Shown one piece after another: positions 1 to 10,828 of a stretch of 64,000 bases of DNA. The notes below the pieces were generated by a model that did no database searches, was not told the DNA's origin, and saw only the letters and a program-made list of their open reading frames with translations. The first letter of the stretch is position 1. Each line of letters opens with the position of its first letter. The stretch comes from Artemisia argyi (lineage: Eukaryota; Streptophyta; Magnoliopsida; Asterales; Asteraceae). The stretch spans positions 97,244,871-97,308,870 of the forward strand of contig CM060695.1 in NCBI GenBank assembly GCA_030686995.1. Direction: 5' to 3'. The translations under genes were made by a program, and so were the position numbers.

Positions 1-8
1 TTACTAAA

Positions 9-1055
9 TTGCCTCGCACAAGTAATGGACATAACACGATATGGGACATTGTGGACAGATTGACGAAGTCTGCACATTTTCTGGCCATTCGTGAGGATTA
101 CAAGATGGAGAAGTTGGCAAGGATCTATATAAATGAGATTGTGGCAAGGCATGGTGTGCCTGTGTCTATCATTTTAGATCGGGATAGTAGGTTCACTTCG
201 CGGTTCTGGCAGTCGTTGCAAAAGGCTTTGAATACACGGTTGGATATGAGTACTGCTTATCATCCACAGACCGATGGACAAAGTGAGCGAACGATTCAGA
301 CGTTAGAGGATTTGCTTCGTGCTTGTGCTATTGATTTTGGAGGAAGTTGGGATACTCATTTGCCTTTGGCTGAGTTTTCTTATAATAACAGCTATCATTC
401 AAGCATTAGATGTGCACCGTTTGAGATGTTGTACGGAAGGAAGTGTAGATCACCGGTGTTATGGGCAGAGGTTGGGATGAGTCAGTTAATTGGACCTGAA
501 TTGGTACAAGAGACTACAGATATGGTCTTTCGGATTAAAGAAAGACTTAAGGCTGCGTGAGATCATCAAAAGAGTTATGCGGATAATCGCCGCAAACCTT
601 TGGAGTTTAGTGTTGGAGATTTTGTGATGTTGAAGGTGTCACCATGGAAGGGTGTTGTGCATTTCTGTAAGAAAGGCAAGTTAGCACCTAGATATGTTGG
701 GCCATTTGAGATTACGGAGAGGATTGGACTTGTGGCATATCGTTTAAGATTGCCTGAGGAATTAAGTGGTGTGCATGATACGTTTCACGTGTCTAATTTG
801 AAGAAGTGTTTGGCGGATGCTAGTTTGCATGTCCCACTAGATGTGATTAAGGTTGATAGAACACTTCACTTTGTGGAGGAACCGGTTGAGATTATGGACC
901 GAGAAGTTAAGAGTATGAAGCGTAGTAAGATTATATTGGTAAAGGTACGATGGAACTCCAAACGTGGTCCTGAGTTTACTTGAGAGCGTGAGGATCAAAT
1001 GAGAGCTAAGTATCCTAAGTTGTTTGCTGAGAAGTCTGATGATACGAGCTGTTAA
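9..1055 (+). pseudogene. Gypsy integrase core and C-terminal domain, inactivated
   Basis: This is the C-terminal part of a Ty3/gypsy polyprotein. The integrase core is visible through the motifs [24 protein letters not shown] (second catalytic Asp) and [14 protein letters not shown] (catalytic Glu), followed by [12 protein letters not shown]. The C-terminal domain shows GDFVMLKVSPWKG, KGKLAPRYVGPFEI and HDTFHVSNLKKC. Two in-frame TGA codons (558-560 and 981-983) break an otherwise continuous frame that ends with TAA at 1053-1055. The inverted sister copy near 27,290-27,740 has Arg and Trp at these sites, so the stops are CGA-to-TGA and TGG-to-TGA transitions. The element cannot make an intact integrase. 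Confidence 0.92.
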
Positions 1056-1089
1056 ATCTCGGGACGAGCTTTCCCTAAGTCGGGGATGA

Positions 1090-3250
1090 TGTAACAACCG
1101 TGGTTTTAGCAGGTTAGTTAGACTTTTAGCCTCGAGTTAATCTAACTTTGTTTGGTGTGGTTTGAGTAGTTATATGTGTTTTATAGTGTGATTAGTATTT
1201 GAGTTAGCACTAAATCCCTTCGCGTTGTGGTTGTTGTTGTGATTTTTGATGATGTTGATTTTGGGAAAGTTCATTTTGATCACCCATGTGGTGTAGAAAG
1301 GAAACCAAATTTGATACCAAATACAACTCTAAGCCTTAAGGGTTATCCAATATAATTATAAATACAAAATCAAAACTTCCCTACCCCTTTTTCCTGCAAT
1401 TAAAGTCGACACAAGGGAGGAACAAGAAGAAAAAATTAGGGTTTCATAATTGTCTAGCAATAATCAAGAATCAAGGTAAAATCTTTAACCCTTACGTGTA
1501 ATTAATTAATTATTGTTATGATTCATGTAATATTTAATATGATGGGATCTAGGGTTTATATACTTCTGTAAATTATTGAAGTAAAACATGTTAGGATGAT
1601 TAGATATCAATAATATTGTTAATGGTTAAGGGAATTGAGTGTTAAACGCGTTAGATTATGTGTTAGGGTTTGGACAGAAAACTATGGCTGTAACGATGTG
1701 AGTGTAAATAACAGATGGTGAGGAGTTAAGTCACGAATTTTAGGTCTAAATTGAAGTATAATGAAAGAGATTTCCAAAAAGTCCAGCCACGATCGATTTT
1801 AAGGTCGGGAAGTCGGTCTTTTGATTTTTCTTTGTTAAGGTGTCAAAGCTGTCAAACCGGGACAGATTTTGGGTAAAAGTTTGAGGGTGTCATGTGGTTG
1901 TAAAAGGGGTATTTTGACTAGGCCTTCTGGAATAGTTAAGTATTAGGTTATATTAGACTACCAAAAAGAGGATTCGCGATAAAAACTTGTGGAAGTATTT
2001 TATGGAAATCAAAACTTTTTGGTGTGCGTTCAGATCCGAATTTTAGTAGTTGACAAGTTTGAATTTATTATGAGTATTTGTGTGTGTTATTGGTCCATGG
2101 CCTTCTAGGATTAGCTTCTATGCTTATGAGAGACCATGGTTAATTTTTGGTGTGAGATTTTAAGCTTTATTTGTCGTGATTTTATGTGGACGAATGTACC
2201 CAAAAATTCTGCGTTTTCTGATTTTAAGAGTGCAAGGGATTTAGTGAGTTTTAAGTTATGGTAGTGGTTAGTGTGGTGTCTAGGAGATCCATGGTGGGTC
2301 ATATGAGTCTTAGACATCCATCATATGTGTATTACATGGGTTGTAGCTTTTAGCTTGACCTTGTGTAATGTGGATTATTTTTGTGTGCTATAGATTGTGA
2401 GTTGTTTTTGTGGAAGCTGCGGAGTTTAAGGTGAGTTCATAGTCCCATATTTTTACTTTGTTTTAAACTTGGGATGGGAATGATGCTTGTCTTAAATGAT
2501 TTGAGTTACTGTGATTATGTGTAGTTTAAAAGCTTGGACTTATAATGTTATCGTAATAATGCTATGTGGTACATGAAAGTGTGATTCCGATTAGGTTAGC
2601 GACCTAATTGATGCTTTGTGATATGTGATTCCGATTAGGTTAGCGACCTAATTGATGCTGTGTGATTTCCAATTGGGAGGATGCTTATCCTGTTGCTCGC
2701 GCATGCGACCCAATTGATGATGTGTTTTGGAGCGGGGGTCACGTTCCGGCCCGATGGTTGCCTTTTGTGTGATGATTGGTTTATGGATACATGTAGCTTG
2801 TATGATAACTATAATTATTTGTCCAGCTATATTTTTATAATCACAATGAACTGGTTGCCTTGAGAGTGTAAGTGTGTCTAAACCTATGAATCTCACCAAC
2901 GTTATGTTGACATTTTAAGCATCATTTTCAGGTGATCATTCTAAGGCCAAAGTTGACGGCAGCAATTAGGCGAGACTTAGTTGCATATGGAGACCTTACT
3001 TATGTTTTGGGATTTGACTTTATTTGGATTTGGTTTTGATACATTTATATTTTCTGTTTGGTACTTTCATATCTATTGAAGATACCTTTTGGATTTTTTT
3101 GGTTATTTATCTTGGGGTATTGTTACAACACTGTGTGTTGGTACATTGCTCTATTTATGTGCATGTAGTTGTTCTCTATGTTGACACCAGTTGTTGTGAC
3201 GATATCCATGAAGTTACACCCGCGCGTTTCCGCCGTGGCGGGGTGTGACA
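1090..3250 (+). repeat. 3' LTR of gypsy copy 1 (about 2.16 kb)
   Basis: The boundaries are TG...CA and match the ends of the LTRs at 24330-26825 and 43209-45711 in inverse orientation. A TATA-like TATAAAT at 1357-1363 lies about 270 bp into the LTR and is a plausible promoter. This copy is roughly 340 bp shorter than its two relatives, so it has lost internal segments. A 44-bp tandem duplication lies at 2581-2668. No coding region is recognised in the LTR. Confidence 0.9.
2581..2668. repeat. 44-bp tandem duplication inside the LTR
   Basis: Two head-to-tail units start GTGATTCCGATTAGG at 2581 and 2625. Each contains the imperfect palindrome TAGGTTAGCGACCTA. Confidence 0.85.
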
Positions 3251-4617
3251 AAGGCAAAGGATGCGGAGATTGGGACCTTGAAGATAGAAATATCTCGTCT
3301 GAATATTGAAGTTTCTTCCTTAAAGTCTTCTGGTAGCCCCGGTGCGGCTGGGACATCGGCTTTGATGGAAGAAAATTTGAAATTGAGGAGTGAGCGTGAT
3401 TCGCTCAAAGAGGAACTAGCGGCGTCGCGTTCGTCCACTTATGGGCTAGCTACATCCGTTGAGACGGAACGTGTTATGCCTTTATCAGAACCGGTAGAGC
3501 CTTGTCCTTCTTGGGAAGGTAAGGGCCGCGATGTTACGGAATCGGTTGCCGAGATCGAGGAATTACGTCGTCAACACAAGTGGTCCGTAAGTCAGCTATG
3601 TTCTTTATCTTTTTTTGTTTGTACCTTCCGCTCTCTTTTTATTTGTTATTTTTTGTTTTCTTATTTGCCTTTCCTTTTTTCTTTATCAAACAGGCTCGTT
3701 CGCTTCAGGATGCCATCGAGACATTGGAGGGCCTCTTTAAGGAGTATCAGGATGCTCAAATCAAGGGGCTTACTGATAAGCTGCCCAGTTGGACGCTCGT
3801 TTCGGAGGTGGCCATCCAGCTTGATAAGGGTTTTTATCCATGTCTCCTTACTGCTGTTGCGAGCCGCATGTGGCTGCTTGATAGCGGCATGAAATTATTT
3901 CTTGCCAAGTGTTTAAATTCTCCAGAGTATTATTCATTGCTAAAGGATTTATTGAGCTATGCTGTTAGGAAGGGGATGAAGAGTGGTCTGGAAGCTGGCA
4001 ATAAGCATGGCAGGGAAGGCAGGCAACTTGAGAATCTTGTCGCTAATGATCCTTCTGCGGGAACTGAGTATAACTCTCTTTACCGGGCTTTCTGCGACCT
4101 TGACTTTCCTTTGTTATCGGATTTGGCTTTGCACAAGGATTCTAGTATTGAAGATGTCATGCCCCTTTTTCAACTGGATACCCAAGTCGCGGAGATTCTT
4201 GGGTTGGCTGATTGCAGCCTAGCCTCGAACAACTTTTCGTTCCTCAGCTTAGGGATGGTTTAGTTGTTGATGAGGTTTCTCTTTCTTCATCTTTGAGTGT
4301 TGCACGTCAAAAGGTTAGGAAGGCTCGAGAGAATTGTCGTGTGTAATTTTGCCTTGGCGGACATATTTGCTTTTCTGTCTAGTCCCTTCTCTCCTGGAGC
4401 TTTGTCTAGTCTGGGAACCATTCCTTCTAGTGGGCCAATTTCTATTAATGTTGATGCTCCCTCCGTATCTTCCGATCCTCCTATGTCAACCGGGTTTATT
4501 TCGACGGATGATATACTGGTTTCACATGTTGAGAAGGATGGAAATGTGATCACTCTGGTTATGGATTCTCGCGGGGAGAGGCTCAGTTTTTCTTCGGAGC
4601 AAGGTCATGCGAAATGA
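3251..4617 (+). pseudogene. 'Putative gypsy-type transposon' accessory protein, 5'-truncated, one intron
   Basis: This encodes the C-terminal half of a coiled-coil accessory protein of the kind annotated as 'transposase (putative) gypsy type' in Asteraceae. Exon 1 (to 3586) gives a heptad-like stretch (EIGTLKIEISRLNIEVSSL). A 107-bp intron follows (GTAAGT at 3587, AAACAG ending 3693, phase 0). Exon 2 continues ARSLQDAIETLEGLFKEY and then a globular tail with LDKGFYPCLLTAVASRMWLL and LYRAFCDLDFPLL. The frame breaks near 4215 and again near 4340. The tail continues to 4617, closing with SRGERLSFSSEQGHAK. The N-terminal half was cut off by the gypsy LTR ending at 3250. The gene is antisense to the surrounding element. 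Confidence 0.7.
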
Positions 4618-4838
4618 ACCTTGTTGTCATTGCATGTCGTGACCGCTTGTGGTCTTTACTTGAACGGCCTATTTGTATTTTGACAATTGTTTTACTTGAT
4701 AATGACAAGTTTTTTCTTTTGTAAATCGTGCATGGTATGTTCCGTGAATGTGTATGATATTTATGCTCCGTGCATTTTCGTTTAATGTTTTAGCTTATGT
4801 CATGCATGTGTAGCTTTTATGAACGTGTTCTTGTTTTT

Positions 4839-4954
4839 GCGCTAAAGTTATATCTTAACCTTTTTTGTGGCTTGTTCTTTGCGCTAAGGTTATGTTTAAC
4901 CTTTTTGCGGCTTGTTTTTTGCGCTAAGGTTACGTCTAACCTCTTTGCTGCTTA
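4839..4954. repeat. About 41-bp tandem repeat, nearly three units
   Basis: Units starting GCGCTAA at 4839, 4881 and 4921 repeat every 40-42 bp. Each contains the inverted pair TAAGGTTA and TAACCTTT. The array lies in non-coding DNA after the accessory ORF. Confidence 0.8.
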
Positions 4955-6920
4955 ATTTTACATTTATGAGTTGTGTTTTTGTTGTTGATAAGAATACGTA
5001 CTAATACGTGATTTTATCTTTTAGTCTTATATGGATACTTGTGGGTTATCCTCCCGGTACTGGGCTTGCAATCCTTCTTACGTACATGCGGTTTGGTTAT
5101 GAGGTTCCGCACCCTTTTAGTTATACGGGATAACATTTTTGGGACATGCCCTTTGTGTGTGCGGCTTACTCACGTATTCGTGCATTTGTAAAGTAAATAT
5201 TTAATAACTTGTAAGGTAGCTAAGCTTCACACTTTGTTTTATTAAAATTGTTACAGTAATATAGTCAATGAATTAATTCTTTACAAACGTCTAGAGATGG
5301 GTTCCACCGGGGTGGCCCGTTACAAGTTGTAACTAAAACACTGATGTTTTATGTTTGCGTATGGCCATATACTTGTTCGACTATGTCCGTAGTCCGGAGA
5401 CTAATTTGTAGTCTGGAGACTAATTCGCAGTGTCTATCTTTGACTTATCTTATGTAGCTTCCCCTGATTCCGTGCCATTGGCTAGCGGATTTGGTTTGTC
5501 CGGGCGGCTAAAGATCGCTTGTGCGCTTGGCTGCAACCAAGGATTGGGAGTTCATTGCCTCCATCCTTTGTTGATTGACGTTGTAGGGTGAGGCCATCTG
5601 GATGTCCATTTTCATGATGGCACGTCCATTTGATGCATTTCTACCTCCTCCCCTACGGTCGTTCATGCATCCGCATTCCATCTCTCCCGTCAGCGGATCC
5701 TGGTGACACGTTCTTCCCTTTTATGCCTATCCGTCAGGCGGACTGGTGCCCGTGTTTTGCCGCCAATGGCCATGTATTCAATGGGAATCCTAGCTCGGAG
5801 CTAGGCCCTTTCCGGTTGCGCGATCCCGGTTATACATTTAGGTCCGTGCTCCTGGTATACCTGTCCAATGTCCTGAGACTTGGCCTCTTTTCTAGTTCTT
5901 GGCCGTTTGGGCTAGTCGGCACGCACATATGCAGGGGAAGGTGAGACCTCTTCTTTTGTGCGAGTGCGGTACAACTTTTTCCGCACTGCTCAATAGAAGA
6001 GGTGGAGATCGATTCGACAGGGAACTTGGATGAATGGGAATTTATGAGCCTTATGGCTCTATGTTATTAGTCGTCATTTAAGAACGATTATGTTTTATTG
6101 GTAACTATTTAAGAACATGAAAGGGGTCAGTTTTCCTTTGGGTTTTTCCACATCCATTTCAGATAACCCATTAGATGGGGTCATAAATTAGTAAAGGATC
6201 GTCGCCGTTATGTGGCGTTTTATCGGTGATTTGCGGTGGTTGCTTTTGGTAAACCCTCTTATTTTAGAACATGGTTCTTGTATCTCCATTGTTGTTTTGG
6301 CGAGATGCAGTTATTTTTGGATTTCTTGGTGTTTTGTGATTTCTGGGTTTGATCGTCCTTCTTTTCGACGGCTATTTATAGCAAAGGATTGGTGTGTTCC
6401 CGGTATTTTCTGCGTGGGCATTTATGGTCCCTAAGCACGTGCCTGAGCCTGTGGCTAGGTCGTCATTTCAATTTGTTAGTTTTGACGCAGAGTCAATAGG
6501 TAGGTTGTACCTATGCTTTGGGAAAGGGCGTGTATTTATGCTTCTGTTGACCGTTTTGTTTTTCGGTCCGTAGAGCGGTCTTCCATTCTCAGGGTGCCGC
6601 GCCTTGTTGATTTCGCCCGTGGGTTGTTTGGCCAGTTGGGACTTTTCCTTTAGCGCTCCGAACCGTTTGGTTGTACTGAGGGTCGTCTGCGTTTACCGTT
6701 TATAGCCGGAGCTAGTATATAAGGCACTTGTTGACATTTTTATTTTATTTACTCCATTTTCGTGGGAGCATCGCGCCTCTTTGTTTTATGGCTTCTGGAC
6801 GTTACCTTGTGTGTATCAATAGTTGAGGTGGCTAATGTTGTGTTGTACCGCGGACGGTGTTACACGCCTCCTTATAGTCGTGTTCTCGTAAGTTTGTCAG
6901 TGGAGGTCATCTCCACCGCC
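4955..6920. other. Non-coding interior of the degenerate element
   Basis: I see no recognisable protein domain on either strand here. Open frames of 74-104 codons (for example 5630-5944 and 6210-6434 on the plus strand) have no motif I recognise. Relative to the flanking gag this is where protease, reverse transcriptase and integrase would be expected, so it is either deeply decayed pol or a non-autonomous filler. Confidence 0.5.
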
Positions 6921-7445
6921 TCAGGTTCCTGACCGTTTCTTCCCCCTGCAGTAGGCCATGGTCATCTTTACCATTTCTTCTATGGATTCCGGTATTTCCC
7001 TGTGTAGGTACTCTATTAGGTCCGGGTTTGACACTTTCTTCATGAATTTGGTGATTTTCGCCGCCTCCGGCATTTCCTTTGCTCTTCTGAACTCCGTCAG
7101 GAATCTTCTTGTGAAGTCTTCTATCGACTTACTTTTCCCTTTCCTGGCGCAATGGATTTTCTTGGCTCTTTCTTTATGCTTTTTCATGCTGAGGAAGGTT
7201 TCTAGGAACGCGTCCCCCAGTTCGCGAAAGCTGCCTATGGACCCTTGGGGAACGTCTTCAAACCATGTCTTGGCGGCACCCGCACGCGTGCGCCCAAACA
7301 TGTGGCACTAAGTAGTCACATCCCAGTCGTGTACCCGTGCTGCAGCCTGGAATACCCCTACATTGTCTACAGGGTCTTCATTTCTGTCTTAGAGTTGCAT
7401 GTTATTTGGCATGCGGGTCTTTTTGGGCAGTTCAGTACTGCGGAT
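6921..7445 (-). pseudogene. Gypsy Gag (retrotransposon gag domain) remnant
   Basis: The minus strand encodes a retrotrans_gag-type capsid domain. It shows AAKTWFEDVPQGSIGSF, ELGDAFLETFLSMKKHKER, FTRRFLTEFRRAKEMPEAA, FMKKVSNPDLIEYLHRE and the closing MTMAYCRGKK. The longest open piece is 7301-6921. Homology continues upstream to about 7445 (MPNNMQL, VGVFQAAARVHDWDV) across two stop codons. No zinc knuckle was seen downstream. Its position next to the primer-binding site at 7974-7991 fits a gag gene at the 5' end of a minus-strand element. Confidence 0.8.
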
Positions 7446-7973
7446 ATTTTTCGTAAACGGGCTAATTTCTTTAGCTACTTGTGGTTGCATTTGATCGTTC
7501 CCCATCTCATTAGTTACCTCATCAGGGTATGTATGAGAAAGTAGCGATTCTCCATTCCAGGGCTCCTTGCCGTAATCCCGGGACCCTGTTACATTGCCGT
7601 AGCGTTGCCTCTTGAAATGTTTTTGCGAGGGGTGGTTACGGAGCTCCCCTTCTTTGGATTGCTTTTCTTTCGCGGCTTAAGTGGTTTACTTTCCAGATTT
7701 TCGAGTTTCGTCTCGTCTTGGGGATTCGCAATCTTCTTCTTTCTGCCCGTGTATTTTCTTCCTTTGGCCGTTTCTTGCTTAGCCCTTCGCGGAGTGCTAC
7801 CGGTGTCCGGTTGGGCTCCCGGAGGGCCGCGTTAAGTATCACCTTGTTTCGATCTTTTGGTTTTTTATCGTTTCCTCTCATTTTCCGTAGGCAGAGGTAT
7901 TATGTGAGAATGATGTTTGCCGAGGTGTCTCGCTTGTGGAGAGTATTTTCCAAGAACGCAGTTATGCACTGGG

Positions 7974-7991
7974 TCCCACGGATGGCGCCAA
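7974..7991 (-). other. Primer-binding site of the degenerate gypsy element
   Basis: The minus strand reads TGGCGCCATCCGTGGGAC two bases after the putative LTR end. TGGCGCC-starting primer sites are typical of plant gypsy elements primed by tRNAs other than the initiator methionine tRNA. The exact tRNA is not assigned. Confidence 0.65.
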
Positions 7992-7993
7992 CT

Positions 7994-8623
7994 TGTTAGT
8001 TCAAAAAATGTAACTGGGTTAAGATTGGGCTTAGTCCGTGACGGGCCGACCTAAATGGATCGTCCGCTTAGTAACTTATGCACTAATCCAAGTAATAGAT
8101 TGAATCCCTGCACAAGTAAGAGTAAATTGTTAGCCTTATCGTGGGGACGGACCCCACGATTAAGCTCCGGCGTGAGAGTAAGTACTCATGTTGTCAGAGA
8201 AATATATGTGTGTCGGGATGAGTGAGAAAGTCATACCTCAAAGTGTGAATTGAGGTTTCCTTTTTTAGAAAGTGGAAATATTAGGGTTTCATAATATTTC
8301 GCATATTGCTGTAGTGGCCGAGGTAGGACCCTTGTCGGGCAAGGGTCCGCATCTTAATCGATGTTTACGGACGTGATGGTTTTCCGGATCGGGGGCCGGT
8401 TCGCGAGCGTACTTCGGAAGTGCCGCTCATATACGTCCTTTGTTTGTCTGGATTGTGCTATGCTTGTGGCATGGGCTTTAGCTATGTCCGGTTTTATTGG
8501 CTTGTTGGGCCGGAGCCCAGTTTGCTCATTGGGTCGGGGCCCATTCTGCTTGTAGGGCCGGAGTCCAGTTCATTCGAGATAGTCCATGCCCAGTAAGCCT
8601 GCTATCTGTACTATACGTCATCA
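7994..8623 (-). repeat. 5' LTR of the degenerate gypsy element (about 0.63 kb)
   Basis: The plus-strand left edge is TGTTAGTTC at 7994, i.e. the LTR ends ...AACA on the minus strand beside the primer site. The other edge is placed at TGATGACG (8623) or TGACG (8620) on the minus strand; the partner LTR is not in the window, so this edge is tentative. It contains about three 24-bp GC-rich units around 8503-8575 (GGGCCGGAGCCCAG-like). Confidence 0.55.
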
Positions 8624-8814
8624 GATATGTTCTTATATGTGAATTCATGTTTTCAGCTTGCCATTAATGTTGTTATCGTGGGATCTTTGTGCATGGCATA
8701 ACCAAAAGTTTTCACCACACAGACTGGCTACAAAACATGTACAGATTTAATTTGAAAGGCTAATACTTAACGTTATCAAACATTAGTATAGGGTAATTCA
8801 TTTTTCCCCATACT

Positions 8815-9835
8815 TAATAGGCAGGTTTTGTGAATCTAATTTAGACGTGGATGCTTAGGTATATTGATTAGTTCCCTCAGTTAGTTTTTAATTTGGAATG
8901 GCAACAAACGGTACACCATAAAATGCAAGCGTGTTTTGTACTCAATATCGTATTTGAGTAGAGGCGTAAATATTTTTCGCACAAGTATTAATAGATTGTT
9001 CTCTTTTGTATTTAGGCTATCTGAGAAATGTCAACTCGACATGCTCATATTAGGGTGAGGAAGATGGAAGAAATCGATAAAAAGGTTTTGTATATTGCTT
9101 GTAGGAGGATTTCGCTACGAAGGTATGGTTAGATTAATAGGCCACCTCCAGTCACCAAGCGAACCATTTGTGCATACTACGTCATTTTAGGGGGAAAAAG
9201 AGGATTTTATGGGAAGGGATATGTCGTTATGGGTTGTTGACTTCCATCACGTTCACCATAGAAGATTGGTTGCCCTAACTAAATGAGTTTGTTGAGGTAT
9301 GCTATTTGTTGCTTTCGTGGAAGACTCATATTTGCTTGCATATGAGATTACCATGATTACAATATGAAATATCGCTAAGGTTGATATTAAAACACTACAC
9401 ATCTTTCGATCAAATGTTTGATGTTAACTTATTGATAGTTTTACATTAATGCCATCACAAATACTTTAGACCTTCAAACATTAAGTTATGGTGATGCAGA
9501 GTTCCATATACTTCATAGGTTGTTTTCGTGTATCTAATTTAGATAATAGTTGCTTGACTCTAATGATTCAATCACCCATTACACTTTAATTTTATCATGG
9601 AAAAACTGGGAGGCATATAATGTAACCATGTTTTCTAGCCAATACAATGTCTGAGCCAAAGCATAAATATCCCGTTTCTAATTGCTGGGGCATTGTTCAT
9701 TTTTTATTTAGGCTATTCATGATACGCAAAATGGACATGCTAATGTCGGAGTAAGGAGAGTGGTAGAAATCGATATAAATGTGATCTATGATGTTGTTAG
9801 GAGATATCATGTGGCCTATCAGAAATATGGAATAG
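8815..9835 (+). repeat. Old tandem segmental duplication, about 0.69-kb spacing
   Basis: Segments around 8815-9140 and 9500-9835 align throughout. Shared landmarks are TATCTAATTTAGA-like text, then a TTTATTTAGGCTAT junction, then GACATGCT and a conserved stretch ending GAAATCGATA. The last part of each unit could be read as an exon after an AG acceptor; unit 2 gives VEIDINVIYDVVRRYH and unit 1 the diverged EEIDKKVLYIACRR. I do not recognise the protein. Both copies are interrupted by stops. Confidence 0.6.
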
Positions 9836-10383
9836 CCATATGAATGACCTTCACATAAAGGGTTGCTTGCAGAAATTATGCCAAGTAGTGCATACTTTCC
9901 GTGTATTTCAAGTATGTCAATTACACCAATTCTCTGAAGTATATAAGTTAAATCTTATGAGAGATCCAACCGAGCTTCTTTCTAACAAAAATTTCCTTGC
10001 ACGCTTCCTAGAAAACCTTTATATCGATTTCTCCCATCCTCCTTAATCCCATTGTCAGTATGTCCTTTTACATATTGTGTGTATCCTAAATAGAAAATGA
10101 ACAATGTCTCAAGTAAGACGTCTGTTGGTTCGTGGCACACAATTACGGCAAGTTTGCGTGCAAAACGGTTCTGCTCTGAAAAGGGGGAAGATCCCGGAAT
10201 GGCTTTGGTTTGTTTTTCTGACCAGCTCCATAAACTCCGGTACTTTGTAATTTTATTAGTTGTGTTACGTTCTGTAAATTTTCTTGAATTGATTAATCCA
10301 ATATAAGATATTAACTTTTATGTTCTTTAGGGTTGTTGGCTTTCATAAATACAATAAGAAAAATCAGTTGACATACATTTTAC

Positions 10384-10577
10384 CAGTGTTGCAAAAATCG
10401 GCCTACAAGGCCGATTAATCGGCGATTACAAGCTGAACGGCCTTGGACCTTGGAGCGAATTACAAGGTAATCGGCCGATTAATCGGCCTTGGACCTTGGA
10501 ATCGGCGATTAATCGGCCAAAAATCGCTACACGGCCCTCAACCGCCTCGGGACCGATTCACGATTTTTGCAACATTG
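10384..10577. mobile_element. hAT-type MITE, family A copy 1 (194 bp)
   Basis: Terminal inverted repeats are CAGTGTTGCAAAAATCG on the left and the complement of CAATGTTGCAAAAATCG on the right. They are flanked by a perfect 8-bp direct repeat CATTTTAC (10376-10383 and 10578-10585), the target-duplication length of hAT elements. The interior is made of palindromic ATCGGCCGATTAATCGG-like text. A second copy lies at 21941-22140. There is no coding capacity. Confidence 0.93.
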
Positions 10578-10641
10578 CATTTTACTGATAAAGTCTAATT
10601 ATTTTCCAGGTGTTTGTATGAAGGCATCAGATGAAGGGCAT

Positions 10642-10828
10642 GGGTTTCACATTTGAGTCAAATTTGATCCATTTGAAGTCAAGCTGTTGGAACATCTAGC
10701 AACCAAATGTGGAGTGGGTAATTGAAAGCCAGTTTTATATATCGACGTGTTCATCCCAAGTTCCCAACAGTTGACGTGGGTAATGGAATATGCTACAGTC
10801 ATTTTGAAAATCTATCTAGTTACCATAG
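10642..10828 (+). pseudogene. NAC-domain relic of the SOG1 type
   Basis: The plus strand encodes part of the N-terminal NAC domain as found in SOG1/NAC8-like transcription factors. VKFDPFEVKLLEHLATKCGV is followed by GN, a stop, KP and IDVFIPS. After a frame change comes TVDVGNGICYSHFENL. The family pattern is G-V-K-F-D-P, E-H-L-L-A-K-V-G, I-D-E-F-I-P and N-G-I-C-Y-T-H-P. There are two in-frame TGA codons and one frameshift. I could not find the remaining NAC subdomains downstream, so this is a broken fragment. SOG1 is the plant DNA-damage-response NAC factor; no function is implied for this relic. Confidence 0.7.

Larger units (their letters stand above)
1..3250 (+). mobile_element. Ty3/gypsy LTR retrotransposon, 3' part (copy 1)
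   Basis: The window opens inside the integrase of a Ty3/gypsy element. The coding end (1055) is followed by a short purine-rich tract (CGGGGATGA, 1081-1089) and then by a long LTR (1090-3250) that starts TGTAACAAC and ends GGTGTGACA. The same LTR occurs twice more, inverted, at 24330-26825 and 43209-45711, so the family is defined within this window. The 5' half lies outside the window, so the target duplication cannot be checked; the candidate 3' copy is AAGGC at 3251-3255. The insertion sits directly against a truncated accessory ORF of an older element. Confidence 0.93.
3251..8623 (-). mobile_element. Degenerate gypsy-type (Tat/Ogre-like?) LTR element, truncated
   Basis: Read on the minus strand, the order is LTR (about 8623 to 7994), a primer-binding site (7991-7974), a gag remnant (about 7445-6921), about 2.3 kb with no recognisable coding, and an accessory ORF in antisense orientation (3251-4617). 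A recognisable pol is missing. The distal part and the second LTR lie beyond the gypsy insertion ending at 3250, outside the window. Extra ORFs, some antisense and placed between pol and the 3' LTR, are known in plant Tat-lineage Ty3/gypsy elements. That lineage fits, but the assignment is inference. Confidence 0.6.

Noticed and set aside
6210..6434. Cys/Trp-rich 74-codon frame as a small secreted protein
   Set aside because: It lies inside the decayed gypsy element, has no plausible signal peptide and no supporting context.
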